Shown here: positions 37,066 through 49,872 of the stretch, piece after piece | How positions within the stretch are numbered: the first letter of the stretch is position 1 | Layout of the letters: the number at the start of each line of letters is the position of its first letter | Source of the DNA: Sequoia sempervirens | Lineage: Eukaryota; Streptophyta; Pinopsida; Cupressales; Cupressaceae | Direction: 5' to 3' | NCBI GenBank assembly: GCA_007258455.2 | Contig: VDFB02275638.1 | Span: 248,001 to 312,000 of the forward strand | DNA length: 64,000 bases | Notes under the pieces: model-generated | Told to the model about the DNA's origin: nothing | What the model saw: the letters and a program-made list of their open reading frames with translations, nothing else | Databases searched by the model: none | Program-made: the position numbers and the translations under genes

Positions 37066-37504
37066 TAAGGTAATTCAAATAAAATTGGAAATTAAAATAA
37101 TAATCAAATAAATTAAATTAGAGGGTTTGTAATAAATGATTAAATTAAATTGTTTAGTTAAAAGTAAATGCTTATTATTATAAATAGATTAAAATGTTTT
37201 GTTATTAAATAATTGGATTAAATTATATTGTTTTAAATAAATTGGAAATTAAAATAATAATCAAATAAATTGGAAATTAAGGTAATTCAAATAAATTGGA
37301 AATTAAAATAATAATCAAATAAATTGAAATTAAGGTAATTCAAATAAAATTGGAAATTAAAATAATAATCAAATAAATTAAATTAGAGGGTTTGTAATAA
37401 ATGATTAAATTAAATTGTTTAGTTAAAAGTAAATGCTTATTATTATAAATAGATTAAAATGTTTTGTTATTAAATAATTGGATTAAATTATATTGTTTTA
37501 AATT
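37066..37504. repeat. Perfect 173-bp direct repeats
   Basis: 37066-37238 and 37332-37504 appear identical base for base by eye, with a 266-bp period. Between them are shorter copies of AAATTGGAAATTAAAATAAT. This is either a recent duplication or an assembly artefact. Confidence 0.85.
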
Positions 37505-37509
37505 ATACC

Positions 37510-39609
37510 TTGATAATTTATTATCATGTAAAGATAATTATTTTAATGTGGGAAATAATGTGATTTTAATTAAATAAAGTGGATAAGCTTTCAAATTTAA
37601 TTGTAAAAGGCAAGAAAAGATGAAAAAAGACAAAAGTGTGCACATGCATAGCTTGAAACGGGAATGGAATTAGGAAAATTGTTTTATTATGATAATTTTG
37701 CCTAATTTTGTCTTCAAATAAAAGAAACTGAAATTTCCTATCTTTGGTTTTTTATATTGATCAACTTTGGGGAAAAAGGGGGGGATCAATTGATTTTGTC
37801 CAAAAATGATATTTTGCAACATTATTTTGTATTTCATAGATCTGGATTGGAGGTTTCATAGGAATGGAATTTTGTAGCAAACAAGTGGTCTTTAGCACGT
37901 TTATTTCATTGTGGAGCATTGGACTCCGGTTTCAAATGCTTTCAGGCATCGGGTATGATTTCCTTCCTCCAAGTTGCGAATCTGAATCACTCCTTTCATA
38001 TATTTGTTGATTTTGTTGTTTGCCTCTCTTGGTTCATTGCTTAAGCCAATGTGGTGTTCAAAGGTTCACCAATTAATTGTTTCACAATATGTGTGAGATT
38101 GTATCACTATTCTCCCTTGTGTGGCACAATATCCTTATTCAATCTAGAAGTCTTAATTGTCTGTTATCTTGCAAGTTTCAAAATAATTGCCCTTTAACTG
38201 GAAGGAATTTCCTTTAGATGCTTCCAACGTGGTGTTGAATTGTAATAGTTATCAATAATAGGATTTCCTAATTTTGAAAACATAGTGGAGATTCTTCCTT
38301 AGTTTTTGAGTTGTTTGTTCATTAACATTTAGTTCGGGCTGTTGTCATGCTTGTAGAGCTAGTTTGTTGATTGATCTAAGGTCTTTGCATCGATAGGAGA
38401 AACAAATTAGATTTGAATTCTTTTATTCTATTCCTTTTCTTTAATCTTTTTTCCCTCTTAATTTCGTGTTACCGAGCTTTTATAAAGCAACGTTGCTGGA
38501 AATCCTCATCCTATAATAGTCGATGATCCATAGGTGTGATAGGTTCAATCGACATCTTAGTTATAATGGTTTAGGGAGTCCCCATGTTAGCCAACACAGG
38601 TAGGATGGTTAATCATGCACACTCAATGATCTATATATATATATATATAATGCAATAGGGGTTATTGGTCATGTGTGCACAACCCTTCATAATATAAATA
38701 GTCTCGTATATTGCTATTTATAGGAGTGAGAAGTTGTAGGTTTTATTTCAAAACAATTTTTGGGTTAGTTGATATTCAACTGTTAGGATAGGCTTATACA
38801 ACTGCTCTAGGACTTGGTATATACATATATGAAGTTGTATTGCCCATTGAACCATAGGTTGGATTAAACATGCTATGTTGTATCTCCATTCTTTCCCTAT
38901 AGGCAACGCACCCCTGTTAGGTTGACCTCTATTGCATTCGATATGTAATATAACAAGTTTCCATTTTTTTTATTGTATTCTAAACCTAAATGTTATTGGT
39001 ATGACTGACATGAAATATAAATCTATGTGTTTAGCATGTGACCATTATATATGGCAAAACTATGCGATTATTATGCGGCCTTTTTGTAACATGAATCTCT
39101 ATGATCATTATGTGGCCAACCTATAACTTAAACCTCTATGATCATTGTGTCACTGATATGCTAAATAAACCTTTGTGTTTATCACGTGGTCAACGAGTAT
39201 TATAAGCCTCTACATTTGTTATATGAGTAATATGTTAGAGCTTAATTGCTATATTTATTAAATCGTTGTTTAGATATCTTAAGTTATAGAATCTAAGGGA
39301 TATTGTTTATGTTTCAAAGTTCGGTTGTTGTACATAGTTTCAAACTCGTTGTAACCGACTGGTATGTCTCATAAATGAAAATTTACTAATATTCTATTCA
39401 TTGGTATATCAGTTATGATAGGTGCCTGTTGTTATATGTTTATATATATAGTTAATTGTAATACGTATTATTGAAATACAAACAAAATTATGAATATAAG
39501 GTGTCTATATATGTTTATATAGTGTGCTCTCATGTTTAATGTTGGTGTGCTTACTCTTGTTTTGACAAAACTAAAAATCTGTGTATTGGACAACAAATTA
39601 TGTTGAAAT

Positions 39610-39669
<60 letters not shown>

Positions 39670-40689
39670 GTATATGTGTAAATGTATAAGTCTAATTCGA
39701 GGTTTGGAATAGGGTAGTCTAGTTGTGTTCGAGTGCATACTCTATTATTTGCTAAATGTGTTTATATATAACATCTTTCAATGTTTTAAAATAATTCTCC
39801 TCGTGGGTGAAAAGACAACATGTAGTGGATTTTTTTTATGTTCCTTATGATTTGAGTTGTGTTAGTGAGTTAAAGGATTCAAAATATACACATGTATTAT
39901 GATAATTATTTGAAAACAAATGGCTTGTAGTTATATAATATGTTTATATAAATTCTTTAATTTTAATGACTTTATAATGATGTAACAGTAAATGTTAATA
40001 GATTGTTCTTTGAATTTGATACTTTGAAAGTGTAATGAAATCAAAGGATGATCCGTTGTGTAAAAAAAATTGTGTGTATATAAATATGTATTGTATGTGT
40101 GAATAGTTTCCTGATTATTTAAATAATATTGTCGTGAACATTTAGATATAACGTGTTTGACTATTTGAGGTGATCTTTAAAATAAGAGCCTTGGATGTGT
40201 TAGGTGGTGAATTTAAATATGAGATCACATATGAATAATAAATTTGGTGTATCGTTATAGATGGAGAAATTATATAGATGGGAGTAAATAAATGAAATTC
40301 GTATGATATTCATACCAAGGTTCATCTTATAAAAATTAGTTCAATAGAGGTCTATAGTGATTTTAGAGCTATAGGGAGGTTTTGTGTTTGAATGTAGTTA
40401 TCATGGCTTAACATTTTAGAGTAATCTTCATTATGTTATTATAAAAGATAGGTATTTCAATTGTGGGGTAGTAGTTATGTTGGTAAAATTCTATACCATG
40501 AGTTGCATACGTTAATAATTGGGTCTTTAGTTAAAGTATGTAAATTAGAAGAAAACACAATTGAGTTAAAGTTGTTTGTTAGAAAAAGGTTATTTAATTT
40601 AAAAGATCAGATTAGATGATAAAAGATCTAGACTGCTCTTGGTTAGATAGTTAGTAAACTTGAATGTTAGTATTTTATATAATCGATTG
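37510..40689. other. LTR interior, no gene seen
   Basis: This is AT-rich sequence inside the long LTR. It holds an (AT)n run at 38633-38650 and a pure (AT)27 microsatellite at about 39612-39666. No open frame carries a recognisable motif. Confidence 0.5.
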
Positions 40690-42353
40690 TGTGTCGTAGA
40701 AAATTGGACCCTCTTGAGAAAAGAGACAATTTCACGCATAATTAGACCCACTTTTGAGTTCCCTCACATTATTTATCCTTCAAAACAACATTTATAGGCT
40801 CCTAAGACCCATTGTTTTTGATCTAGAGGCCCATTTTACCTGAGAAATCACTTAAAACCTGACAAACAAAACACAATTCTTTCATACCCCGAAAACCCAC
40901 CTTCAAAAGTCAGTAGTGGGATCCATTCGCCACCTTGGGCGAATGAGTCCCCTCTAGTGGGACCCATTCACCAAGGGTGGCGAATGAGTCCCTTTTGAGG
41001 GAAAATTCAATTTTGAGTGGGAATTTGATTAATTTAATTTGAATTTTTGGCGAAAGTTAGCCTCTTAGGTCTAAATAACAAGAAAATTAGGTGTTGTTGC
41101 TTATAAATACTCATTTTAAGTCATTTTACACATCTTTTAGTCATTTTTCAAAAGCAATTTCTAAGGTCAAGTCTTCTACAACAAGTCTCATTAGTAAAAG
41201 TTGAAGTTTTAGGGTAACAAACTAGGGTTTTTGCAGGTCTTGAAGCTCACTCTTTTTGTCAAGATTCAACATTGCAAAGGGTTGATGATGGATGCCTATG
41301 GTGAATCATGGATAAATCTAGGGTGAGGAGATGCAACTAGCCATCAAATCACACCTAAATACTTAGTTTTAAAGTGATTCCATCTTTCATTTTCATTCTA
41401 TCTTTAGATTAAGGTTTGCATTTTGTTTACTTTTCATTTGCATGTCATTTTATCTCCATTTTTAATGTGTTGTAAGGTTTCTAGGGTTGAAATATTGCAT
41501 CACATAAATCATGTTTTCATTTCTTATTATAGGACAATAGAATAGGGTTTTTGTCATACTTCAGACTTTCCTAGTCTTTAACACATCTAAGGCTAAGGTT
41601 TTATGTAGTTTATTATTCATTCAAGGTTTAATTACCCGATTAGGGGTTTGACCGAGGCAAACCCCCCATTAGACAAACAATTTTAAGTTGTTTCACAAGA
41701 ATTTCCTTAGATCCCGAGTTAGATTCCCGTTAGAAATTGTTATGCAGGTGCCAAGGTGTAGAACAAAGATTTGAAGTTACAAAAAATTGAAAGTGGACTA
41801 ATTTGCCATGCATGGCGAATGAGTCCCTCCTGAGATGCAATTTTGAGTCAGATATAGATCTTGCTTCCTGGTTGACAGAAAACAACTTATGTGCAGAAAA
41901 AGTCCTGACCTAAGACTGATTCGCCCAGGGTGGCAAATGAGTCCCAGTCAACTCAAATTCAGATTTCATCAATTTTTCAGATTGTTCTCTAGTCTTTTTC
42001 AGTTTCTCAGGTGCACACATTCTGAAAAAAAATCCTTCTATTTGATTTTGTTTGCATTCTTGTTCATTCTTTTAAGATTTTTTGAAAATAACATTGTGTT
42101 TTCAAACATAACATAGTTCTTAAGTTTTGCATACATAATCAGTCAATTAGTTCATATAACTGCACTTAGATCATCTCATTTAGTTTAAAAAACATCATAC
42201 ATAACATAATTTGAATGAACCCTTTAGCATTTTTGGCCTACCTCTCTCCTTTTAGGTGAAAAACCCTGGACTTGAGTTAGAGAGTCCTAGGGTGCCAAAA
42301 ATCTATGGTTCAGATTGATAGTGTTGCTATAAAAATTTGATATGATACTGACA
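40690..42353 (+). mobile_element. Probable nested solo LTR
   Basis: It starts near TGTCGTAG (40692) and ends ...ACTGACA (42353), with short imperfect inverted termini. It interrupts the long LTR just where homology to the 5' copy resumes. The flanks GATTG and GGTTG agree at four of five bases. TTATAAATAC at 41101 is a plausible TATA box with a leader downstream. Four copies of a GGCGAATGAGTCCC motif lie inside (40930-41945). The boundaries are approximate. Confidence 0.45.
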
Positions 42354-42373
42354 GGTTGTTTAACTTAAATAAC

Positions 42374-44214
42374 TTTGATTTATCAATAGATAACTCTTTT
42401 AGTTATTTAAAACTACTTATTGAACGTATGGGTAAAATTTATTTGATTGTTTATAATCCTCTCTAGGGTTTAGTCATTGAGTGTATTTATGTGTTTAAAG
42501 GTTGATTTGATGTTTTCATTTCAATGGGTCTACCCTTTCTGGGTTGCTTGGTTCTGGAGGTGATTTTATTTATCAGGTTTATGCTGGATTAACAGACAAT
42601 TTTGATGGTTCTATCTTGAATGTGAAATGAGGATTAAGTTGGATGTTTATCATTCTTTATGGAGTGTGATCTTTTCTCCTTTGAATCAATTTAAATTTGA
42701 TGTACTTTGGTATTTAGCCTTGTGGGATCCCCCTAGCATTGAGACTTTCCCTATTGGGATTCAGGAGTAATTTGTTTAGTAGGCTTCCAGAGGTAGTGGG
42801 AAAGTTGTGTTGTTAGAGTTTCATGATTTGACCTTTGTTTCAATTCTTGTGTTGTTATTGTGCCTTCATTGTGATTCTTTAGCGAGATGGTTCATGCCTC
42901 GTGCGTACTCTTATTTTGGGTGATTTCTAATTTTTGGTACATCCCTTATTGTGATGAGCTTTATTTTAGAGCTATTGAGAGGGTGGCTCTTCATGGGGGT
43001 CGGCGCACAAAGGGGCAGGTTGGATAACCCATGAAAGAGTTGGTTAAACAAGTGAAAACCTAATAAAATAAACTAGCGGGTTTGGGTAGGAACATATTAA
43101 CTTAAGATAAGTAAGATACCTCACCCACGCCATTAGTGCTTTTGCAGAGTAAGGGTGGGCTAAGAAGGCCATGATCGACAAGATCGCTACCTCATCCTCA
43201 TGAGGGGCTACGGTCCCACACGTGTCACCCTATGGGGCCAACGCCTAATGAGAGACATCCTAGATAACCATAGATGGGGGTCAGTGCCTATTGAGAGGAA
43301 ACCAAGATAGCACATGATAGGGTCATGCGATGACACTCTCCCATAGTATCCCTTGCCATTATCTTTGTATGCCTCTGGAAGCAGTCATCTTGTGAGTAGT
43401 CATGGATGTTGTGTTTGTCATGTTTTGGTTTCTTGTCTGTGGTTGGGTCTCATGGTCATTATTCTTGATTGTCTTGGATCGTGGGTCTTTCTTGTTAGCT
43501 CCTAGCATGGGGGGTGGGCCTTTGGGTCCACGTGGTTGGGTGGAATGTGTTATGCACCCCGTTGGGTTCCCCATCAGCGTTCGTGTAACACAATGTTGTT
43601 TAGATACAAAGTGTTCAAGAGTTCACCATATATTCAATTGTATATTATTCATTTATGTTATATTCATATATTTGATGTACTACTTCCCCATTGCATTGGG
43701 AAACATTGATGTATACTTATGGCATTGAACAATATAATGTAAAGAAATGGATGTAATGTATTATTTTACCTTTGTAAGTCTTATGTGGTTAATGGTTCGT
43801 GATAACTGTTATTTGATGCGTCGTATTTGTGGAAATATGTTGCATTGGATTCACATGATGATATTGTGTTTAAGGTTATTGGGATTAAGTTAATCTTGCT
43901 TATGTAAATGTTTACATATGTGGATGTATCTTATTGATGGATTATAATGGGTGTATGATTATTGTAAATGTGTGCTATATTATGGTTTATCTTGTAAACT
44001 TGGAATTCGTTTGTTATCATTATGATATGGGTTTAAGTTTTGTAATGTCATCACGTGTACCCCAAAGGACGTAGGTTGTCAATGTATTTGTTTAATTACA
44101 TTTCATGTATCATAACGTTAATGTGCATCTCATGTATGTTTATGTTTTAAAAAAAAAATTGTGTTGTAATTGTTGTCTTAGTTGTCCTTTGGGGTCATGT
44201 GATGGGGCATTACA
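42374..44214 (+). repeat. 3' LTR segment matching the 5' LTR
   Basis: The direct-repeat partner of 33511-35328, with the same motif order. It ends GGGGCATTACA. The homology begins with TAAATAACTTTGATTTAT in both copies. Confidence 0.85.
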
Positions 44215-44298
44215 TCAATAATAAAAGATATAAATATAAATAATATATATAAATTAATATTATCTATTTTTTTTGTATTAAGTATAGAAGATCAAAAC

Positions 44299-45640
44299 TC
44301 GACGCTAGGAGGGCCAGCTGGGCGCTGAGATGGCGAAAAGGAAGGGGCTGAGGGGGACACAGAAGAGGGTGACTTGGAGGTTGGTCACGTGATGGAGGCG
44401 ACAACTCTCTTCCCAGAGCTCGAGGACGTCGTAGGCATCATTCTCTGAAGGCCGATTAATGCGAATTAAATGCGGAACGTGTGGAGGGAAGTCATTAGTA
44501 AGGATGGCGGCGGGTTAGTACATGGCAATAATCGAACTGTAAAGTTTTAGTGGGTAATTCATCCCCTTAATTCCATTCATTTGTGTTGATTATATCGGTT
44601 AGTGGTGATTTTAGTAGCGGAATTCATTTGTTCTGGCGGTGGCGTTCATGGCGAAGCGTTCTCGCTTTATCATCGAAGTCTCCATGGATGGCGTGGCGAA
44701 GTTTGGGGCGGACACGCCAATCTCTCTGAAATCTTCGGCTAGACAAGCCTCCTTCAGAGAAGTTAAAGACCAACGTCTGAAGCGGATTCTCACAAACAAG
44801 GACCCGTTAGTCTTGGTGGCGACAAAAATGATCCTGGGAGCTGGTCATTTGGCTAACAAGGAGTTCGGTAGGGACAATCTTCACATCTCCTCCCGGTTTT
44901 TGGCCTCTCTTCTGGACAATGGTGAGTCCAAGGCCGGGGCTAAAATGTTGTTGGTTAAGATGTTTCGCAAGGATCTGGTGGGAGGGGTAAATGAGGTGCT
45001 GAGCTTTGTTGTGGAGGGCAGAGGTGTTCCAAGGCCGAGTGACTTTGCAGCTGTTCGAGGTTCGGACGAGGCCGTAAAGCTTTTCCCGTTTCTTCTTGAC
45101 TTGAGCAGTCCGGCGTTGAGCAGACATAGGATGGTGGCGGCGGTGGCCATCGAATTCCTTAAGAAATTCTTCGGCCTGATGGCCGTGGGTGATGTCGAGT
45201 GGGTAAAAGTCTTTGAAGATTTTGCTGTCTTAATAATTTTCTGTGAATGCCTTTATATAGATGTTGGTTCTGGTAGTTTTAGAGTTTATCTCTATGGTCC
45301 AATGGCGTCTTTCAGTCTCGGGATTTATAATTTCAGTCTTTTATGGCCAATATGGGAATTTTGGGTGACTGGGACTTGTATGTTCAAGCTCGGGGACGAA
45401 CCTTTATGGCCTTTTGGGTTGGTAGTTGGCTTTGATGGCGGGGTGGTGGTTTCTGGATGGAGGGGTCTCCTGTTTTTGGTTGGCTGGTCTCATTTTGGCC
45501 ATCTTCGGGGTGGTTTTCTGGTATTGATGGTAGGGATGGGTTTGCTGGTAACTAATGGCGGAAGCTTTTCCTGCATTTGCAGACGGTTGTACTTCTTTTT
45601 TTATCTAATATATAAATCAAACTTGCGTATCAAAAAAAGT
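44299..45640 (+). mobile_element. Nested non-autonomous retroposon with 18-bp target duplication
   Basis: It is flanked by AGTATAGAAGATCWAAAC at 44281-44298 and 45641-45658 (one mismatch in 18). It ends TATAAATC...CGTATCAAAAAAA, an A tail like that of the LINE at 24.7 kb. A GC-rich leader of about 350 bp precedes one long open frame. There is no RT, so it was inserted in trans. Being inside a LINE 3' UTR, it is younger than that LINE. Confidence 0.85.
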
Positions 45641-45709
45641 AGTATAGAAGATCTAAACCATTACAACATCTTGTCAAGCAAAGTTCAACCGCTACAACAA
45701 AAGTCATAA
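44648..45709 (+). CDS. Uncharacterised ORF of the nested retroposon
   Basis: 353 codons from the first in-frame ATG. Residues 1-180 look like a real, helix-rich soluble protein: KDQRLKRILTNKDPLVLVAT, GRDNLHISSRFLASLLDNG, then MFRKDLVGGVNEVLSF and a KLFPFLLDLSSPALSRHR block. From about residue 185 the frame is Gly/Val/Leu/Phe-rich and resembles translated 3' UTR. It finally runs through the A tail and target duplication into the host LINE, so the last 23 or so residues are not native. A 20-codon upstream frame (44330-44392) begins with MAKR, as does the main ORF. It resembles the region at 23524-24085. No known family was recognised. Confidence 0.5.
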   Translation: MAKRSRFIIEVSMDGVAKFGADTPISLKSSARQASFREVKDQRLKRILTNKDPLVLVATKMILGAGHLANKEFGRDNLHISSRFLASLLDNGESKAGAKMLLVKMFRKDLVGGVNEVLSFVVEGRGVPRPSDFAAVRGSDEAVKLFPFLLDLSSPALSRHRMVAAVAIEFLKKFFGLMAVGDVEWVKVFEDFAVLIIFCECLYIDVGSGSFRVYLYGPMASFSLGIYNFSLLWPIWEFWVTGTCMFKLGDEPLWPFGLVVGFDGGVVVSGWRGLLFLVGWSHFGHLRGGFLVLMVGMGLLVTNGGSFSCICRRLYFFFYLIYKSNLRIKKSSIEDLNHYNILSSKVQPLQQKS

Positions 45710-46133
45710 AATTTACAACATAGGTCAAATATTTATACAACAAATAGCCTCGCTAATAAGGAAACTTGTACTAAACAAAATAACAGCTTACGAAGTAGCT
45801 AATCAGCAGCCAGAGTATTACAAAGAGTATTGACTGATAATAGCATCATACATTGTGTTGTTGTTCCAACAAGGAACATGGTAACTACTACCTATTAAGG
45901 AAACCACTGTCACCATCAGCCCCTTCAAAATCTGCAACATTGAATGCCTGATGAAGCATGTTCACAGCTCCCCTAAAATCATTGGCCTTTCTTTGGTTGC
46001 AATTATGAGTGTGAGCACATTGTATTCCCTCTTTGTGAACTTCGCCCGAGCCTCCCCTGATTAGATCTAGAAACTTCACCATGGAGACTTCTAGTTGTAA
46101 ATGAACCTGCGAAACAATAGAAAGGAGTGTGAG

Positions 46134-49100
46134 TCACTTTGCAGACCCAGTAAGTACCCTTCTACACCCCTTGAATTTATCTGCATTTCTTGCCTTCCAA
46201 ACATACCATAAAATTTCAGTACTTAAACACATCCAAAACTTAAGAATATCTTTCTTGAGCTTTCTATTGTTAAATAAAACATTTTTCCATTTTACATTGC
46301 CATTATTGTCCCAAATCATTAACTCATTACAAAACATTTTCCAAATTTCTTTTGCGTATAAACAATCAAACAAAATATGCTTTATAGTTTCAAGAGTCTT
46401 GCACAAAGAACAAATGTCAATATCCATCTGATTAGACTTATAAGGAAGCCTATGAAGAGGAATAAGCCATCTAAAACAGGTCGTCTTAGGCTCACCAATG
46501 TTATGCTGGATACAATCAAAATTATTCACTCACATTTTGCCAGGGAGATCAATTCCCCAACTCAAGTTAGCATGAGAATAAACATGAATTGAAATAGTAA
46601 TCTCTTTGTAAATTGTTTTGGCTTTGAGCTCAACAAGTTTAGAACCATCCTTCTAATGAAAGTCATAGTCCAGAGAGCTTCGATCAGAGGGGTTAGTAGG
46701 GAAATGCATTCCTTTGAAGGCATCTTTCACAGTATTAAAGGTTCTTATGCGAGAGGGGGAAAAATGAAATCATTGGTGAGGGATTCCCAACTTTTGATTT
46801 GGCCCTTGTTCAAGATGTCGTTGAAGGTCTGGATGCCTGCGAGATTCCACCTTTTGGTAGAGCAGCCTTGCAACAAGGCAAGATGCTTGTTATTGTGACA
46901 AAGATTCCACCATATGGAGCTACTAAGATTCCACCATATGGAGCTACTAGAATGGCAGCTGCGACCATTAATCAGGGGGACGTTGCTAGCATTGCAAAGG
47001 GCATTAGATTTAACAATTTCCTAGGCCTTCCATAGGCTTTTAAACACTGTGAAGCCGACCAGAGTCATAAGGTACTGACCCAAAAGAATGTCACATACTG
47101 GCAGACCTTTCCATGTCTTTGCTTGCTTGGGGGTGGCAAGTAGAATGTTGTTCCTTATCAACACCTTCCAAGGCTCATTACCATCAAAAGCTCTGGCAAT
47201 CCACTTGGCTGCCAAGGCAATACCTTGCAGCCTTAAGTCCTTTAGACCAAGCCCGCCTTGAATTTTCTCCACACAACACTAGCTCCAATTAACAACATGC
47301 CTTTTCCTCTTACCCTTACCATCAGACCAGAGAAAGCTTCTTATCCTTTTTTGGATCTCATTCACCTAGTAGCTACTGAACAACTAGACTGAGGCAAAAT
47401 AAATGTTGTATGAAGACAAAATATTCTAACAAAGTTGCATTCTACTAGCCAACGAAAGGTAGTGTTTGTCCCATTTCGCAATCTTGATTTCAATTTTACT
47501 ACTTATCCACAACCACATCTCCTTAAGGTTGGGATTGAATGAGAAAGGGATCCCGATGTATCTTACAATTTTGCTGGGTCCCCCCACTGAAAGTCATATT
47601 TATCCAACCATTTGGGGGGGAATCCTCCCACCCAAGAATGCAGGACTTGGAAACATAAATTTTAGCACTAAAGGCTTGAAAAAAAAGGTCAAGCTTTCCC
47701 ATTAGAGTCTCCATATTCTTTTCTTCCAGCTCCAGGAAAATTGCAGTATCATCTGCAAACTAGATATTAATTAGCTCATTTTGATCAGGAAATTTGATAC
47801 CTTTTACTTTAGGAGAGGAAGACTGGTCTCTTAGTAGGTAATGGAGAGCATTAGAGGCAATGAAAAAAAGAGCTAGGGCCAAGGGACACCCCTGTCTGAT
47901 AGATCTCTCAAGCTCAAATTCCTATGAAATTGCCTTGTTTACTTCTACTTGGGCCACAACATTAGTCAGGAGAGTATCCAAAGGCAACAAGAGTTGTTCT
48001 TAAGAAGGGCCATTCAACCCTATCATAGGCCTTTTCAAAGTCCAATAAGAGCATTGTTGCGTTCTGATTGGATTGTCTTGCCCATTCTAAATCTTCCCAG
48101 CTAGTAATGAAGTTTTCCAGGATGTACCTTCCCTTTATAAAATTAGTCTAGGTGTTGTTGATGAACTTCGACAAGATATTAGTAAGCCTCAAGGCCATTA
48201 CCTTGGCCAAAATCTTGTAGGAGACATTTAGAAGAGTAATTGGTCGCCAATTCTTTATAAGGGTTTTATAATCCCCTTTTGGTAACAACTTGATGAGCCC
48301 CTTGTTGATTTCCTTCCCCAGAGAGCCCCTATCTATAGCCTCTCGGTACACTTCCAATAAGTCATCACATACCCAGTCCTGGAAGGATTTGAAAAATTCC
48401 ACCGAGAGGCCATCACTACCTAGTGATTTGTCATTATTCATTGCAAGAATAGCCCTCTTGATTTCTTCCTTAGTCAGATTGGCGCCTAACATGGCTGCAT
48501 CCTCTTCTGTGACTTTTTTGGGGATGATCTCTTTTATGAAATGTCTGGCTCTCTAGTTATTAGCCACATTATTTTCAGATGAAAACATGTTCTTGAAGTA
48601 ATGCTGGAATTGCTCCAAGATTTCTTCCTGGGAGGTGAAAATCTTCTCATTATCCCTTATTTGATCAATATGCTCTTTGAACTTCTTTTCTCTAATGTAA
48701 TTAAAAAATAATTTTGATCCCTTATCACCACAGTTGAGCCAGTTCAGCCTAGATCTTACTTTTTGTCCTTGAATTTTCTGGTTTTGAAGCCTCCTTAGTT
48801 TGTCCTTTGTTAAGGAGAGTTCCTCCCCAAGCCTAACATTGCTTGGGTGAACTTGAATTCTGGACTCCACATCCAAGAGACTGTCTTGCAACTTATTTTC
48901 TTCCCACCTGTTGTCCTTGGCCTTCTTCTTGCCAATAGTCTGAAACATTTTTTTCCAGGACACCACATTTTGGTTCCACCTTTCAATTGCACTCTCTTTC
49001 CCCAACAACCATTTGTTAATTTCTCTTATGGAGGAGATAACATCTTTGCAATCTTCAAATCCTCTAGGAGGGCAGTGTTAAGGAGGAATCCGCTCTTCCT

Positions 49101-49872
49101 TAGCTTGTCACAGGGTTGATTGTTATTTATGACAATTCTAACCTTAATAGGATGATGGTTGGAAAGGGTATAGGGATAAACACAGACTGGAAGACCCTCC
49201 TCATTGGGAATGAAGCTGAAATTATTTTTGTTCACATACAACCCATCCAACCTGCAGTAAATCCTGCTATCCCCTTGCTGAGCATTGCACCAGGAGTACC
49301 ATACCCCTTTGAAATCCTTTTTCCTACCCTCCATGGAATCAACTAGGCTTAGCTTGCTTTTTAGCTGTAGCTAGAAGTGTCTCTCACTTCCCTTCCAAGC
49401 CATGTCCACCCCTCCACACTTGTCCTCTTGCTGCTCAATCATATTAAAGTCACCCCTCAAGATCTAGGGTGCCTCTGGCAGATTGGCAAGCCATTGCCAT
49501 AGGGAAGCCCTCTCTCTATGATCATCGGGGGCATAGACAAAGCATAGACCAAAGGAGGTACCTTCTTTGTCTACAATCACCCAAACTGCCTTGTTACAGG
49601 GGGAAAATCCAAAGCTGGCGACCCATTGGCTCCATTTGCTTGAGAGGGGGATGGAGGTGCCTCCCTTACCTTTATCGTGCTTGGTGCTGAATATGACTGA
49701 GTCCTTCCAAATAAATTTCAGGTTAGCTTCCAAGGTGAAGCCTATTGCTTTGGTTTCCTATAGGAAAACCACTTCTTTTTGCTTTTCCAGGTTTAAAAAC
49801 CTTCTTACAATGAATTTTTTTGTCAAGGGACTCTAGTCCCCTGACATTCCATGAGACACAACTAAGCTTCAT
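46134..49872 (-). pseudogene. LINE ORF2 (endonuclease, RT, zf-RVT), broken
   Basis: It starts at ATG 49872 (KLSCVSWNVRGLESLDKK), 11 bases before the ORF1 stop. Endonuclease: GTSFGLCFVYAPDD, LRGDFNMIE, YCRLDGLYVN, SNHHPIKV. RT: NDKSLGSDGLSVEFFKSF, NWRPITLLNVSYKILAK, LLLDFEKAYDRVEW, and FADD at about 47749-47760. The RT C-terminal region has KIQGGLGLKDLRLQ at about 47270-47230. zf-RVT: ICSLCKTLETIKHILFDC at about 46420-46370. The frame changes at least five times and has many stops. No RNase H follows. Confidence 0.85.

Larger units (their letters stand above)
36952..44214 (+). mobile_element. Very long 3' LTR with nested insertion
   Basis: It starts TGTAGTGCCCC right after a polypurine tract and ends GGGGCATTACA. 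These are reverse complements with one mismatch, as LTR termini should be. The last 1.84 kb matches the 5' LTR. The span is 7.3 kb, or about 5.6 kb without the solo LTR at 40690-42353. Such a length is unusual, so an undetected further insertion between 37 and 40.6 kb is possible. No coding region was recognised within it. Confidence 0.55.

Noticed and set aside
44807..45150. Antisense frames opposite the nested retroposon ORF
   Set aside because: The element's polarity (A tail, target duplication) and the homologous region in the other LINE both support the plus strand.
46656..47035. Plus-strand frames with a duplicated IPPYGATK-type repeat
   Set aside because: They are antisense to LINE ORF2; the short duplication lies in that decayed gene.
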